Below, piece by piece: positions 11,525 to 24,483 of a DNA stretch of 64,000 nt. The DNA is taken from assembly GCA_018857735.1 (NCBI GenBank), contig JABMCL010000194.1:806501-870500 (forward strand), in the 5' to 3' direction. How positions within the stretch are numbered: position 1 is the first letter of the stretch; every line of letters starts with the position of its first letter. The DNA comes from Alviniconcha marisindica. Its lineage: Eukaryota > Mollusca > Gastropoda > Provannidae. Both the position numbers and the translations under genes were made by a program. The notes beneath the pieces are model-generated. The model was not told where the DNA came from, did not search any database, and saw only the letters and a list, made by a program, of their open reading frames with translations.

Positions 11525-12603
11525 AGTCTTCAGGATCACAAGATGCTGGAATACATAGGACTCCATCCTCACAGTCTTCAGGATCATACTGATGGTAAAG
11601 TACATGGGTCTGGGGGTTCTAACAGTCTTCAGGATCATACTGATGGTAAAGTACATGGGTCTGGGGGTTCTAACAGTCTTCAGGATCATACTGATGGTAA
11701 AGTACATGGGTCTGGGGGTTCTAACAGTCTTGAGGATCATACTGATGGTAAAGTGCATGGGTCTGGGGGTTCTAACAGTCTTGAGGATCATACTGATGGT
11801 AAAGTACATGGGTCTGGGGGTTCTAACAGTCTTGAGGATCATACTGATAATAGAGTACATGGGACTGGAATCCCAACAGTCTAGTCTTCAGGATCATATG
11901 AGAATACATGGGAATGGAATCCTAAATCTTCAGGATCATAAGATGATGGAGTACATGGGACTGGGGGTCCTAACAGTCTTCAGGATCATACTGATGATGC
12001 AGTACATGGGACTGGAATCCCAAGTCATCAGGATCACACTGGTGATGGAGTATATGGGACTGGAATCTGAACAGTCTTCAGGATCACACTGGTGACAGAG
12101 TACATGGGACTGGGAATCTGAACAGTCTTCAGGATCACACTGGTGACAGAGTACATGGGACTGGGAATCTGAACAGTCTTCAGGATCACACTGGTGACAG
12201 AGTACATGGGACTGGGAATCTGAACAGTCTTCAGGATCACATTGGTGGACTGGGAATCTGAACAGTCTTCAGGATCACACTGGTGACAGAGTACATGGGA
12301 CTGGGAATCTGAACAGTCTTCAGGATCACACTGGTGACAGAGTACATGGGACTGGGAATCTGAACAGTCTTCAGGATCACACTGGTGACAGAGTACATGG
12401 GACTGGGAATCTGAACAGTCTTCAGGATCACATTGGTGGACTGGGAATCTGAACAGTCTTCAGGATCACACTGGTGACAGAGTACATGGGACTGGGAATC
12501 TGAACAGTCTTCAGGATCACACTGGTGACAGAGTACATGGGACTGGGAATCTGAACAGTCTTCAGGATCACATTGGTGGACTGGGAATCTGAACAGCCTT
12601 CAC
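11525..12603. repeat. 51-bp minisatellite filling a cassette 2 intron
   Basis: The unit begins CAGTCTTCAGGATCA and repeats every 51 bp. The left block has GGTAAAGTACATGGGTCTGG and the right block has GTGACAGAGTACATGGGACT. Shortened units of about 38 bp recur near 12237, 12428 and 12567. It occupies most of the 1.4-kb intron between the 77-nt exon and the terminal exon. The period is divisible by three, so its open frames are artefacts. Confidence 0.95.
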
Positions 12604-12839
12604 TGTGTTGTAGAACTGACAGAGCTCAGTGGCGTAACAGATGTTAAACCAAAAGTTCACTGAATCACCCCTCACCATCAACAGATTTTGACACTCGGGG
12701 CAACGTCTGGTTTGGTGGTGGAGGTGGGGGTTTGAGTGGACATGGACAGCAAGGCAGCGACAGCTAGGGGGCAGTGGGTACCACACAGGGCAATGGTCAT
12801 CACGGGGCTGAAACTGGCAGGATTTGCACACCCACTCAC

Positions 12840-12916
12840 CAAACGTCCATGTTGCACAGCAGACCCTCTGGGCACTCTCCTGATCACCTCCCTTACTAGG
12901 CTTGTGTGATAGTTTT
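12840..12916 (-). CDS. Cassette 2, 77-nt linker exon
   Basis: A strong polypyrimidine acceptor (TTTTTTTCTCTGTCAG) and donor GTGAGT flank 77 nt. In the frame from exon A it reads ENYHTSLVREVIRRVPRG and on to GRL, ending at phase 0. It aligns with the cassette 1 linker (ENFARIPLKGVIREKFAK). A second frame is also open through this exon and beyond (see findings), so the frame choice rests on phase agreement with both neighbours. Confidence 0.65.
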
Positions 12917-13457
12917 CTGACAGAGAAAAAAATGAAAATGTTAAACATTCTTGCAAGCAAGCCAACATTAAAACACCAAGGTTTGTGGCCTGTGCCCCAG
13001 AACCCAGCCTCCTCCTGACTTCAATGTGCTAGGGGCCATTACAATGACAAAACATTTACATTCCGTCTTAGCCTGCTGGTATTTTGCTCTTTATGTTCTT
13101 CTACTGCATGGCTGTTCATTGCTTGGAAGAAAGCACATCTGCTGGAAATGTACACAATCCTGAGATTAGTCTTGTGCTTCATATTATTAAAAGGCCTTTT
13201 TCTTAACCTTTCGGGCTTTTTAATTTTCAAGCTCAATGCAGCTGGCAGCTTGGGACCCACAAATGTGGGTGCACCCAGGGCCGCAATTAACGATGAAAAG
13301 TATTTAATTTCTCCTACGCTGTAGTAAAAGCTCTATGTTAAATGTCCAGCTATTCATGTAGTACTTGCATGTACATTTCCTGCATGTGCGTTAAAACTTG
13401 TGAACATTTCCAGAGTAACCAGCAAAAAGCGATGAAAAGTGACTGTTGTTTTTATCC

Positions 13458-14495
13458 AGGGGTCACACTGCCTTTTACAGTTTTAGTGATTTGTGTCAAC
13501 CGACATGAAACATTACATATTCTGCATCAGTAGTATGAAAAATGTGGACAGCATAACCTAGAATTAGCAAACAAACAGCTAAAAATGATGGAGTAACTTG
13601 ACTCTAGCTGTACTCAGAATTTAAAAGTGAGCAGACAAAACTAGTTAAAAAGTCTAACTACACAAAAAAGTGAAAATGTTCATCGAAATTGCCGTTCACA
13701 AGAAGTTTCAATTGTGCGCGGCATCATTTTCCAAAGATAAATCGTGCAGCAGAAATTATATTAGTAAACCCCAGCTCTCATCTACCATGGGACTTAGTAA
13801 CAAGATGAAGTTAAAATCAAGGCTGCCATCATTTTCTCTCATTTGTATTCAGTGTCTACGTGCGTTTTATTTTTGGTTTCGTAATCTTTAACCTTTTGAG
13901 TAAATGCTGATATACGCTGACACTATGCCTGGGCATACTGGCTCGTTCCAAATCCCGTTTCTTGGTTTCTGTCCTCTGTCGATTGACCAGAAAATATCAC
14001 TGATCAGTTTGGCAACTGATTCTTCTTCCTGATATGGCTTCGTTGGGATTTCGTTTCAAAATAACTACCATTCTTCAGAAAAGTATGCAAATTTTATTCA
14101 CAGACAGGGTGCTACTGACTATGGGTGCAGGGATAAGACTTGAGGGTGAAAAAGTCTCGCCTCATAGTCCAAAAAGTACACCAGCTTACAAGTTTATTTC
14201 AACATCATCCAGATTCCGCTCTTCACTGACTGGGCTTGTAGTGCGTGGTGGAGAGGAGTGCGGGGCCACGGCTGAGATAACACTGAAGATTGTCCGATGT
14301 GAAGCTGTAGTCTTTGATGACACTGAGTTTACAAGTAGATCTAGTGTTGAGTGATATGGCAGCCAAAGTAAGCCATAACTTGTTTAATCAATGTTAAGTC
14401 ATTTTGTGTACAGATACAGCAATTTGGCCAAAATGCATACGGCACCCCAAAAATGCAATACTTACACAAAATTCTGCAATGAGTGTGACACCTCT
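13458..14495 (+). mobile_element. Non-autonomous inverted-repeat DNA element, full-length copy
   Basis: Starts AGGGGTCACACTGCC and ends with the inverse of a related sequence (GAGTGTGACACCTCT), about 1.04 kb with no transposase frame. Three other copies (23464, 33431 and 58011 reversed) share the same start and internal order. MITE-like; the superfamily is not assigned because no clear target duplication was identified. Confidence 0.65.
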
Positions 14496-14754
14496 TATCC
14501 CAAGAAATACTAACAGTATTTACTAGCAACTGCTGGTGGTTGGTTTGGCAGAATTCTGCTGTTAACAGACTCTTTCTCTCCACACAATTTGTCACCTACT
14601 GACCATAGACCATAAAGGGGTTTGCTGAACAGTAACATAGGTACCACTGCAACAGACTAGCCCCGCAATTCACAATAATGCAAGGTGACCCCAACTTTGT
14701 ATAAAACCGGCAACTGCAAGCATTGTCAGAATGCTGACCTCAAATGCTTTAAAT

Positions 14755-14900
14755 CAATCCTTTCCTTACAGAGCAGAATACCCAAACTCCAAGCACTGGT
14801 TTACAACATCCTTCCTTCAACCACTGTCGTATTTAGTTATGCCATAGGTCCCGAAAACTGTCAGCTAACAAGCAGTTTTTTGATGGTGCTCAAACAGTAG
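14755..14900 (+). pseudogene. Decayed exon-like copy
   Basis: The segment after TTTCCTTACAG encodes PKLQALVYNILPSTT and aligns with the minus-strand exon-like segment at 42906-43060 (HKLQALVYDILPLTT). Small indels shift this copy out of frame, although it keeps a GTAAGT-like end. Source gene unknown. Confidence 0.45.
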
Positions 14901-15297
14901 TAAGTTTGTTACAAACAACTCAAATTCTATCAGCTGTTTGTTTTATATTGTCATGTTGTTTATGCCAGCTCAGACAAAACCAAAATCGTTTGAATCAAGA
15001 TGGACATTTTTTTTACCCAGGGTGAATGCGTCTCAGTATGCCCAAACCTTTCGGAGGGTGCTAACCATGTTGGTGGACAGCTGTGCAGAGATAGAGTGCC
15101 CCTTCAGTGGCATAACCAAATCTGGCCGAGTCTGGAGGAAGGTGACAAAAAGTGATGCTAGGAGTGTGCAGAATACCCAGTCTGAAAAGGCCCCCTTGAC
15201 ACCCTTAACCGATTTTTTTTTTTAAAGCAACAAAAAAAGAAAGAGACTTTTTGTGTGCTCTTAATACAATGGTGCCTTCTTTTCTTTTTACACCGCT

Positions 15298-15485
15298 GAA
15301 TTGTGTATATTTCAGTCAGCAAGATAACCTGTCATCATAACAGGGAATTGTGTATATTTCAGTCAGCAAGATAACCTGTCATCGTAACAGGGAACTGTGT
15401 ATATTTCAGTCAGAAAGATAACCTGTCATCATAACAGGGAATTGTGTATATTTCAGTCAGCAAGATAACCTTTCATCATAACAGG
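15298..15485. repeat. 47-bp tandem repeat, four copies
   Basis: Each unit contains GTGTATATTTCAGTCAGCAA and AACCTGTCATCATAACAGG. The first units are nearly identical. Confidence 0.9.
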
Positions 15486-16327
15486 TCCACACTAACTCAA
15501 TAACTGTTTAAGACAGATGGTTGCAAATGCAACATTTCCTGGCTGTTCACCTATACAGCACATCTTTTCTGGGAAACACAATCATGACAATGGTACAATC
15601 TGATAGTTCAAAGCTAGCATGTCTGGTCAAAACTGAATTAGCAAAGTGCCACTCCATTCAACAAATTAAATTTGTATCAGTTCCATTATTCTGTTACAGA
15701 CAGATCTACACAATTGCTTCAAACTGAAAATGGAGTGCACATTCTGCTGGCATCCAAGCCTGACAAAGAGTGGACTGGGAAAAGAGAAACCTTCAGTTGT
15801 TACACCATTTGTCAGACATATGAAAAAATGAAATGTACACTGCACAAAATGACCATACATTAATAGTCAACCCCTCTTTATGCTGTCTGTTTATCTGTTT
15901 ATCCATATTAATTTTTCCCTTTTTCATGACACCAGACAATTACTGGCCAGAGTACTATTAGTATAAGCAGAAGGTTCAGTGTTTTACTGACATTTACACC
16001 CAGCTAACAACCCTAAATCTGTATTGTATTCTGCTTTTCCTATTCAAATTGCCTCCCTTACTAAACATGAAAATACACATGCTGTGTCCTGTCAGTGACT
16101 CTCATAGAACTCACATGTGCCCTCTGTTGTTCTGTGATAGAAACATGTCCCACTCACCACTCACACATCAATCACCTTTAATTAGTATAAAGCTTTAAAA
16201 AAAAAAAAAAAGTCTTCTCTTGTTCACCCATGCATGCTAACACAACAGTCACTTGCTGGGCATGTACACACACACACGCACCACTTGCTCACCCGCACAA
16301 ACGCACATGCAGAGAGCAAGAACTCAC

Positions 16328-16444
16328 CTTTAGGCTCTAACGTGGGTGCCCAGTGTTTCTTCTCAATGTGGTTAAGAACACTGTAGTCCCTGGCAAAGGG
16401 TTGTTTACAAATGGAGCAGATGTAGACAATGGGGTCCACCTTCC
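16328..16444 (-). CDS. Cassette 2, exon A: single C2H2 finger
   Basis: The acceptor CCCTGATTGCAG gives phase 1 and the donor GTGAGTTC follows AAAG at phase 1; 117 nt. It reads GKVDPIVYICSICKQPF to HIEKKH and ends HWAPTLEPKG. Cassette 1 exon A (5353-5493) is a clear paralogue, sharing ARD, HIE-KHW-P and the closing PKG. The single finger has the same C-x2-C-x12-H-x4-H spacing as the other exon A fingers. Confidence 0.75.
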
Positions 16445-17508
16445 CTGCAATCAGGGATCAGAATGAACTGCTCTTTATTCCCTGTGCTCACTTTCTGGGA
16501 GGAGGGGACATCTATTAGTATTACACAGAACGTCATGCCCTTACAATCTATTGCTACACTGGCACGGAGGTGGACTGCAATGGGGCACTGAACTGCGGCA
16601 GGGGCAAACAATTTACAGCTCTGTATTTGCAGTACACTTCACTTCCCAGGTCACCTCTTTGTGTGTAGTTGCGTACATCATCAAGTTTTCTGGGGTATAC
16701 TGTTGCTGCAGTTAGAAGGCCCTGTTGCTTGTGCTTCCTCTGTACTGTATATTCAGGCATGGTTTTGTTTACCACAGTTAAGCCAAATCAGTCATAGTCT
16801 GAGGCTAAAAGCATTCTGCATATAATGGAAAGTTGCTAATCGGGTTTTCTTGTGCCCCCCTCCCCACCCCCCCTGTTAAAGTCACTGATCTGAATCAGGA
16901 AAACATTTATCTGACCAAATGTTACCAACTTACTGCACTGCAGGATTCAATCTCAACAAAAATTTACATGACTTTTACTTTAAAACTGATGTGGTGAGAG
17001 GTGGGGTCCACTGATTTTAGGGTCGTGTCTTTGTCTCTTGTTGAAACCAATGAAAGGGGCTAGCACTTGATCGCACAGACCGGCAAATCATTCTGATCCC
17101 TGCTCGCAGTTCCAGGCCTGCTGTGTAGAGTTCAGTAAGCACAAACATACCAGCCACTGACTGGTCAGCATGCCATCCACAAAACATACAGGTGAAGATG
17201 AAGCAGCTTTGAAAATGAACAGTGTTCAAAACACATAAAACACCAAACACAAAGGAATACACAACACCATGTGTTGAAACACAGATCTCTGAACACGGAC
17301 ATGTGTCAACTGTCAGTGAATGTATAATGTGTGCAATTAGCATCTATACAGATTCTGACACCAAATGAAGTTTTTTGTTGAATATGTTCTCTTGCAATAT
17401 AAAGCTTTATCATAAAATATGGAATCGATGAACTCATATTTTCATCAGCTGGAATACATGCAAGAGTTAAGCTTGGAAAGAGACGGACAGACAGGGGGCA
17501 TGTTGAGT

Positions 17509-17573
<65 letters not shown>

Positions 17574-19604
17574 AAGCTAGACAGAGTGTAGTAAATTCAG
17601 AGGTCAAAATCGTGTTGTAAAGTAGTATTTATTGCTGGTAAAGTATTTGCCTGTATTAATCACAAACATACTATTCATAATCAAACGACCCATGTGAACA
17701 ATTTACACAAATTTAATGGGTTTAAAAAAAAAAAAGCAAACAGTTAAACATAATATAGTCCTCAGACTACGCAAGAACTGAAAATGTGTCTACATTGTGT
17801 ACAAGTTTTACCTCATCAAATTTTCAAAGCAGGGATGTACAGGTCTACAAACTGACAATGATACCGATATGACAAATGTACATGCAATACACTTAAAACA
17901 TAATTAAAAGGACATTAATCCTCTCTTAACAATAGGAATGGGACATTTTCCAGCAGTCTATGCTGTAACCAGTGAACAAAATGTGACTGCAACAAGGACT
18001 CCAACACATGCGCATCTGTATGCAAAATAAACCCGTTTTCACATGATTATATTCACATACCCACAAAGGAAAATGTACACAAAATCATTGTAATTAGTTG
18101 TAATTATGTTCGACACCATGACTAACCATTGTTGGCCATCCTACACAACATTGTTCCTAGGATTATCTTGCACAACTCTTCCTTTTCCCTGTTATTTCTT
18201 GTGACATTCTCTCTCACGCACATAACATTTCACACTTTTCAGTCTCACCCAAATCATCACATCACTGCCATCAACAGCAGTTGTAAAACGTTTACCAAAT
18301 GACTATGACAGATTTGATTGCTTGTTCTCCAAATGTCAGCATTAGTGCAACACCACCTTCCACTTGTTCCCTTGGCTGCAGCAGCTGATCAATCCAGATT
18401 TGTAAAACCATCCATTTAAGTCACGCAAGTTAGATTTTAATGGCCTGGCACACCGCCACCTCGGAACGAATCGCACACAATTTAAAATTCTTTTCTCCCT
18501 GTTCCAAATGAAAAGTCATCAAATCACAACTAAAAAGCTGGCTCAAAGTTTTGAACACAACACAGAACCTAACCAAGTCAAAATAGTCAACAATAAACCA
18601 TATAGGTCACCATTCAGTATTACATTTCACCGCAACATATTGTGAACAAAATCAAATTAAAAGTCAACATCAACTTCACTCTTGTGATACACATTATAGA
18701 TCTACACAACTGTGCCCATTATTTGTATTTCTCCTTCCGCAGTCATAAACGTTTTTAAGCCTCCTCATAGTCCATGGACTCCCAACATGGGAACCTGCAC
18801 TGATCGCTCATGACAAGCAGGGTGGCCTATTTTATTTTGCAGGCCTTCATGGGAACTTGCAGTATCCATACCCAAGACAAAGGGAAAAGTGACAACATGA
18901 TCAGGGGGGGAGGGGGGGGGGGTGCTCAGTGGACCAGGAAGGTAATCGTGTGAAAGGAAGAAGTTGAGGGCAGTGGGCGAACCATGCATGGTAATAATAT
19001 TCTTAACTAGTTCCTCCAGGATTTCAAGGGAGAACCATGGACAGCTCTCAACAGTGGGGACCCAGTTTCCGCAGGCAAAAGTGGCACACAACAGAAGACA
19101 CACTGGCTTTTGTTTCATCCTAGTCATGGTGCTGCAGGTCAAATTAAATGGGACTCTTCAACTATGACCACCCTGATGCAGCAATTCCAATGAGCTCAAC
19201 AACAACCCATACATGTCTGTCTGATTGTAGAACTGCCATAATGCAACACTTCAGAGGTTTTGTATGGGAGGTACTGCAGCATATATATGCTGATGATGGA
19301 ATTACTGGTAATAAGTTTGATGAACCCTGACATGAACTGTACAGGATGTAAAAAACACACAGCAAACTTTCAACCAAGATGACCTTTTCAAAGCAACAAT
19401 CAATCATACTTGTATACTGCGTACCATAAACAATCAAACAAGAAGCAACTAAGCAGACAAGTCATTCTCCTTTTTCGTTGTTTTAATGTAAAACTACTGT
19501 TCATTGCTTTTGAGAACAAAAACAGGGGTGGGGTGCTTAACTGCATACATCAATATTCTGGCCAGCACTTCCATCAAAAAGCATCTTAGAAACTAAGTGC
19601 TTGT
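16445..19604. other. Interval between cassettes 3 and 2
   Basis: Contains a CA microsatellite and a G-rich run at 18905-18922. A 125-codon open frame on the minus strand (18765-19142) has no recognised domain. The part near 19604 is probably 3' UTR of cassette 3. No further finger exon seen. Confidence 0.4.
17511..17569. repeat. CA microsatellite
   Basis: About 29 uninterrupted CA dinucleotides. Confidence 0.95.
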
Positions 19605-20369
19605 TCATGAAACAGTACCATCAAAGTTTACTTGTTTTCTGGAACCTTTTATTTCAAATCCATGGTTCCTCATGTGAACATTAAGACTGTTTTTCTGAGC
19701 AAATGCAGCTTGACAGACTGAGCACTTGTATGGCTTTTCACCAGAATGGATACGTTGGTGAACTCGCAAGTTGTAAGCAGTGGTAAACACTCGTGAGCAT
19801 TGTGAACATGAGGAGTATGTAAATGCCCTGGAGTGGATCTTCACATGTTGATCACGCACATGCTTGACCAAAAATATTTTCCGACATATGTGGCAAGGGA
19901 ACTGTTTGGAGCGCAGATGCTGAGTGTTCCTGTGCTGTTTCAAGCCAGAGGAGTGCAGGTAAGCCTTTCCACACACCTCACACACGTGGGATCTCCTTCG
20001 GTTCACATCATGAACTTGCATGTGTGCTCTCAGACCGAAGATGGTGGCAAATGATGAATCACAAAACTGACATGCAAAAGGTTCCCCATCCTCTCTATGT
20101 ATGTGTTTCAGGTGAAGCTTCAAAACCGTTAAATAATCACATGTTATGCCACACCTGTTACACAGGTATCGCTCCGAATCTCGTTGACTACAGAGAACTA
20201 CTTCTGCAGTCTGACCCCTGATCTTTCTCCCATCTGGACAAAAGGTGCAACAGGAGAGTTGTCCCTTACTGGTGACACGCATGTGCGCTGCCATGCGGTC
20301 TACGGTAGTGTGCAGCTGGTAACATCTCAGGCACTGATAATACGTCATCACTGCCCCATTTTCAAATAC
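19605..20369 (-). CDS. Cassette 3, terminal exon: header motif plus six zinc fingers
   Basis: The acceptor GATCATGTTTCAG gives phase 0; 254 residues to the stop. It starts VFENG, then the header CLRC-x12-H-x10-C-x3-CPDG. The six fingers begin CNRC, CQFC, CEVC, CHIC, CSQC and CSVC. The last two are joined by HSGEKPYKC, and the last helix is FAQKNSLNVH. The tail after the last His is short and basic. It is closest to cassette 4 (VFENG/VYENG start, TTAYNLRVH against TTSYNLKVH in finger 5), which suggests these two cassettes duplicated from each other more recently than from cassettes 1 and 2. The predicted joined protein is 735 residues. Confidence 0.85.
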   Translation of the reverse strand, partial: VFENGAVMTYYQCLRCYQLHTTVDRMAAHMRVTSKGQLSCCTFCPDGRKIRGQTAEVVLCSQRDSERYLCNRCGITCDYLTVLKLHLKHIHREDGEPFACQFCDSSFATIFGLRAHMQVHDVNRRRSHVCEVCGKAYLHSSGLKQHRNTQHLRSKQFPCHICRKIFLVKHVRDQHVKIHSRAFTYSSCSQCSRVFTTAYNLRVHQRIHSGEKPYKCSVCQAAFAQKNSLNVHMRNHGFEIKGSRKQVNFDGTVS

Positions 20370-20824
20370 CTGAAACATGATCAAAGACACATCAGTCATA
20401 ACAGAAAATGGTAACAGTAGACAGGTTGCCAAGCCAGCTCCCTACTATGTTACAGTGAGTGTCAGAAGAAGCACAAAATTATTGTCACGTGGTATTTAAC
20501 TCTTAGAATCTTACAACTTTTCACCCTTTTTGTCCTGAAAGAAAATTTACCAAACTGACATTAAAAGTGAAGACAGGCAACTTTCAGTTTTGCAACAGTA
20601 AATGAATGAAGCACAAGTTACCATTTAATTAGTAATAATTATGGAACTGGTACAAAATCATACATGTCTAGAAGCTCATGCCATTCTGAGAACTACTCCT
20701 TATGGCAAATTCCTCTGCACCAGTCTTTATCTATCAAAAGGAGGAATCATACTGTACGGTTCAAAACAGCTCCAACCTGAATGGCAGTACAACTACCTCT
20801 CCATTTCTTCACCCCACATGTACA

Positions 20825-21960
20825 TTCTCCCTGCTGCTGAGTGTGGCACTATACAGTCTCCCTGCTGCTGAGTGTGGCACTACATTCTCCCTGCTGCTGA
20901 GTGTGGCACTACACAGTCTCCCTGCTGCTGAGTGTGGCACTACATTCTCCCTGCTGCTGAGTGTGGTACTACAGTCTCCCTGCTGCTGAGTGTGGTACTA
21001 CAGTCTCCCTGCTGCTGAGTGTGGCACTACAGTCTCCCTGCTGCTGAGTGTGGCACTACAGTCTCCCTGCTGCTGAGTGTGACACTACAGTCTCCCTGCT
21101 GCTGAGTGTGGCACTACAGTCTCCCTGCTGCTGAGTGTGGCACTACACAGTCTGCCTGCTGCTGAGTGTGGCACTACAGTCTCCCTGCTGCTGAGTGTGG
21201 CACTACAGTCTCCCTACTACTGAGTGTGGCACTACACAGTCTCCCGCTGCTGAGTGTGACACTACACAGTCTGCCTGCTGCTGAATGTGGCACTACACAG
21301 TCTCCCTGCTGCTGAGTGTGGCACTACACAGTGTCCCTGCTGCTGAGTGTGGCACTACACAGTGTCCCTGCTACTGAGTGTGGCACTACACAGTGTCCCT
21401 GCTACTGAGTGTGGCACTACACAGTGTCCCTGCTACTGAGTGTGGCACTACACAGTGTCCCTGCTACTGAGTGTGGCACTACAGTGTCCCTGCTACTGAG
21501 TGTGGCACTACAGTCTCCCTGCTGCTGAGTGTGGCACTACACAGTGTCCCTGCTGCTGAGTGTGGCACTACTCAGTCTCCCTGCTACTGAGTGTGGCACT
21601 ACACAGTCTCCCTGATACTGAGTGTGGCACTACAGTCTTCCTGCTGCTGAGTGTGACACTACAGTGTCCCTGCTGCTGATTGTGGCACTACAGTCTCCCT
21701 GCTGCTGAGTGTGGCACTACAGTCTCCCTGCTGCTGAGTGTGGCACTACAGTCTCTCTACTGCTGAGTCTGACACTACAGTGTCCCTACTGCTGTCTCCC
21801 TGCTGCTGAGTATGACATTACACAATCTCCCTACTGCTAAGTGTGGTACTACAAAGTCTCCCTACTGCTTAGTGTGGCACTAAACATTCTCCATACTTCT
21901 GAGTGTGGCACTAAACATTCTCCATACTGCTGAGTGTGGCACTAAACATTCTCCCTGCTG
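20825..21960. repeat. 29-31-bp minisatellite, about 38 copies
   Basis: The unit contains TCTCCCTGCTGCTGAGTGTG, followed by GCACTACAG or GCACTACACAG (29- and 31-bp variants). It lies in the cassette 3 intron between the linker and terminal exons. Variants TACTGAGTG and AGTGTCCC cluster in the middle. Confidence 0.95.
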
Positions 21961-22252
21961 CCATAAAAGCCTCCCATGTTCAGAACTGGGTGCAGTTAGA
22001 AAATAAAATTTGTTACCAACTGTGACTGACATGGTGAAAATCTTGAGGACTGGCAGAAGTAGTCCTGGCACCAATATAAAAAGAGACCTTCAACAACATC
22101 AAAAGTCTGCTGCACTTGCTTCTGGTGGCAATTTTTTGGCGTCTACTTATTGTGGTGAACATCAGTTTCAAAATAAGCCTTGTTAAGCAGGAAAATGAAA
22201 ACTGTCTAAATAAATCACCACAATGACCAACATGCTTTCACGAACAACTTAC

Positions 22253-22302
22253 CACTTTGCTCTTTGCCACAGCGTCTTTCACAGGGGCAGCAAATATCTT
22301 TT
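22253..22302 (-). CDS. Cassette 3, 50-nt linker exon
   Basis: The acceptor TGTTCATTTCAG and donor GTAAGT flank exactly 50 nt. In the phase-1 frame it encodes EKIFAAPVKDAVAKSKV and ends at phase 0, ready to join VFENG of the terminal exon. Length, phase and the PVKDAVAK core match the cassette 4 linker exon at 30299-30348. Confidence 0.7.
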
Positions 22303-22609
22303 CTGAAATGAACAGAGAAACAATCACTAAATCTTTAGTCAAGGACTTCAAGAACAAAAACGCCTCTTCTTTTTTTTACAATTAAAACAACATATATTAC
22401 ACTTATAAACTGTATTAACTAATTAAAGCACCAGATCATTCCCCTATTCCTGGCCCAGTACCAGCAGCTACATGTTTTTTAACCATGCACAGCAAATAGT
22501 AAGTCACAGTGTTATTTAAATCTATACCTGCTTTGTTTACACTAGGTCTGGTTATGAGTAGATCAGTGGTACAGAAAATATAGGACTGACATATAACAAA
22601 GGGTCACAG

Positions 22610-23370
22610 TCTGTTTATATGTGCCGAGCCCTCACTGTGACCCTGACCAAAAAGACAAAAAAGCTATTTTTGCAAAACAGTCTGGCTCATGATGATGCAT
22701 CACCATACCAAGTTTGGTTGGTTACAAAATGTTCAACAGTTCAGGATATATCATCTGGGCAAATAGACATTTTTAACCTTTTCTGTCACCTTTACCTTGA
22801 ATGGAGAAATCCAATCTTTTATACAGCTTAAGGTGATGTCTAATACAACTATGTTCAGTTGCAAAAAAAAGCAGTAGTTCAGAAGACTGAAGTAGACATA
22901 TTTCAATTATATGACCCTCACTGTGACCTTGACAAGAGCAAATCTTTTGTACAACACCCTGGATCATGATGACACATCACCATACCAAGTTCAGTTACAA
23001 TGGTTCAACTAGAAGATACCACCCTGGCAAATATTTATTCAAATTTTAACGTTTGCTGTGACACTGACTCTGAAACATAGCCACCTATCTTTTCACCAGA
23101 CATTCCATGACGGTGTAAGAGTCTACAGCCTAAGTAAGTTTGGTTGCAAAATGAGTAGTAGTTCAGAAGATACAGAAAAAGTAGTTCAGAAGATACAGAA
23201 AAAGTCCTATTTTAGTTTAGAAGTATTAGAAGACACAGAAACAGTCCTATTTTGATTGTGTCCTTAACCGTGAAGACAACAACCCAAATCTTTTTAGTAC
23301 CCAGGTGAAAAGTTATGCATCACCATACAAGTTTCGTTACAAATTGTTAACTCTTCTGAAGATACTGTTC
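22610..23370. repeat. Degenerate repeat with CTGTGACCTTGAC-type units
   Basis: Several diverged copies of a 130-170-bp unit containing CACTGTGACC, CATGATGATGCATCACCATA and AGTTCAGAAGATAC. Likely an old tandem family; no gene. Confidence 0.6.
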
Positions 23371-23463
23371 AAACAACAAAACTGAACAGGTAGTGGCAGC
23401 CAAGCCTGCACGTTACCATCGGCGTGTGTAAATACCGATGGTTTTGCCCATTTTCCATGCATC

Positions 23464-24405
23464 AGGGGTTGCGCTGCCTTTCAGAGATTTGCGTCAACCG
23501 ACGTATTTTGCATCAGTGATACAAAAAATGCGTATCCTACAGCATACACCTTGGAATTAGTGCACAAAGCAAAATTGATGGAGTTCACGATCTATAAAGT
23601 GAGCAGACGAAAATAGTAAAACAAAAGTCTATCCGTGCAAGAAAAAGTGGAAACGTTCAGTAAATATGCCGTTCATAAATAGTTTGAATAGATCGGAACA
23701 TAGTACGTGGCATGATGAGCAGACGATGTCGGCAAACCCAGTTCTTGTCTACCGCGGAATTTGGTAATGAGATGAAGTTGAAATCGAGGCTGCCGCCATT
23801 TTCCCTCATTATTACTGGACATCAACATGCGTTTTGTTTACGGCTTCGTAGTCGTCTACATTTGAGTAAATTCTGATACATGCAGACAGTTAAACTAGGC
23901 ACATTGGGTTGTTTCAGATTCCATGTTCGGGATTATGTCCTCTGTTGACTGACCGGAAATTATCACTGATAAGTCAGTTTAGCAGGATACATGATTTCTC
24001 GCTGGCCAGATTGATACAGAGACCGATTATTCTTCCGGATATGGGTTCGTAAGGATTCGGTTCAAATAAATCATTGTTATTCTTCGGAGAAGTATGCAAA
24101 TTTTATTCACAGACACAGAGTGCTACTAACTACAACGTGCATAGATCAGTGATTGGGGGGTGGGGGGGATCGCTATACAGACCAAAATAATGGCAGCTTG
24201 CACGTTTATTTCGTCGTCCAGATTCTGCCCTTCATTGACTGGACTTGTAATGCCAGGGAGGAGTGCAGAACTACGGCTGAGATCACACAGAGTTTGCAAA
24301 TCGATTTAGTGTTGAGTGACGCGGCAGCCACCAGTGAGCCATAACTTGCTGAATTGGCGTTCAGTCATTTTGCGTACGGTGACGCGGCAATGTGGCCAAA
24401 ATGCG
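23464..24405 (+). mobile_element. Copy of the AGGGGTCAC element, 3' truncated
   Basis: Starts AGGGGTTGCGCTGCC and is colinear with the copies at 13458 and 33431. The right end is lost in a GGGGGGG run near 24410, some 70 bp from the cassette 3 exon A. Confidence 0.65.
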
Positions 24406-24483
24406 TGGGGGGGTAATGTTGTTGTGTTGGAGGGAAGGATGCTCAGCAAGATCTACCATCAGGCCTGACTTCCTGTTCCTTAC

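Noticed and set aside
18765..19142. 125-codon minus-strand frame with a few Cys and Trp
   Set aside because: No domain, no convincing splice sites, and a weak likeness to the 12568-12916 segment that does not hold along the sequence.
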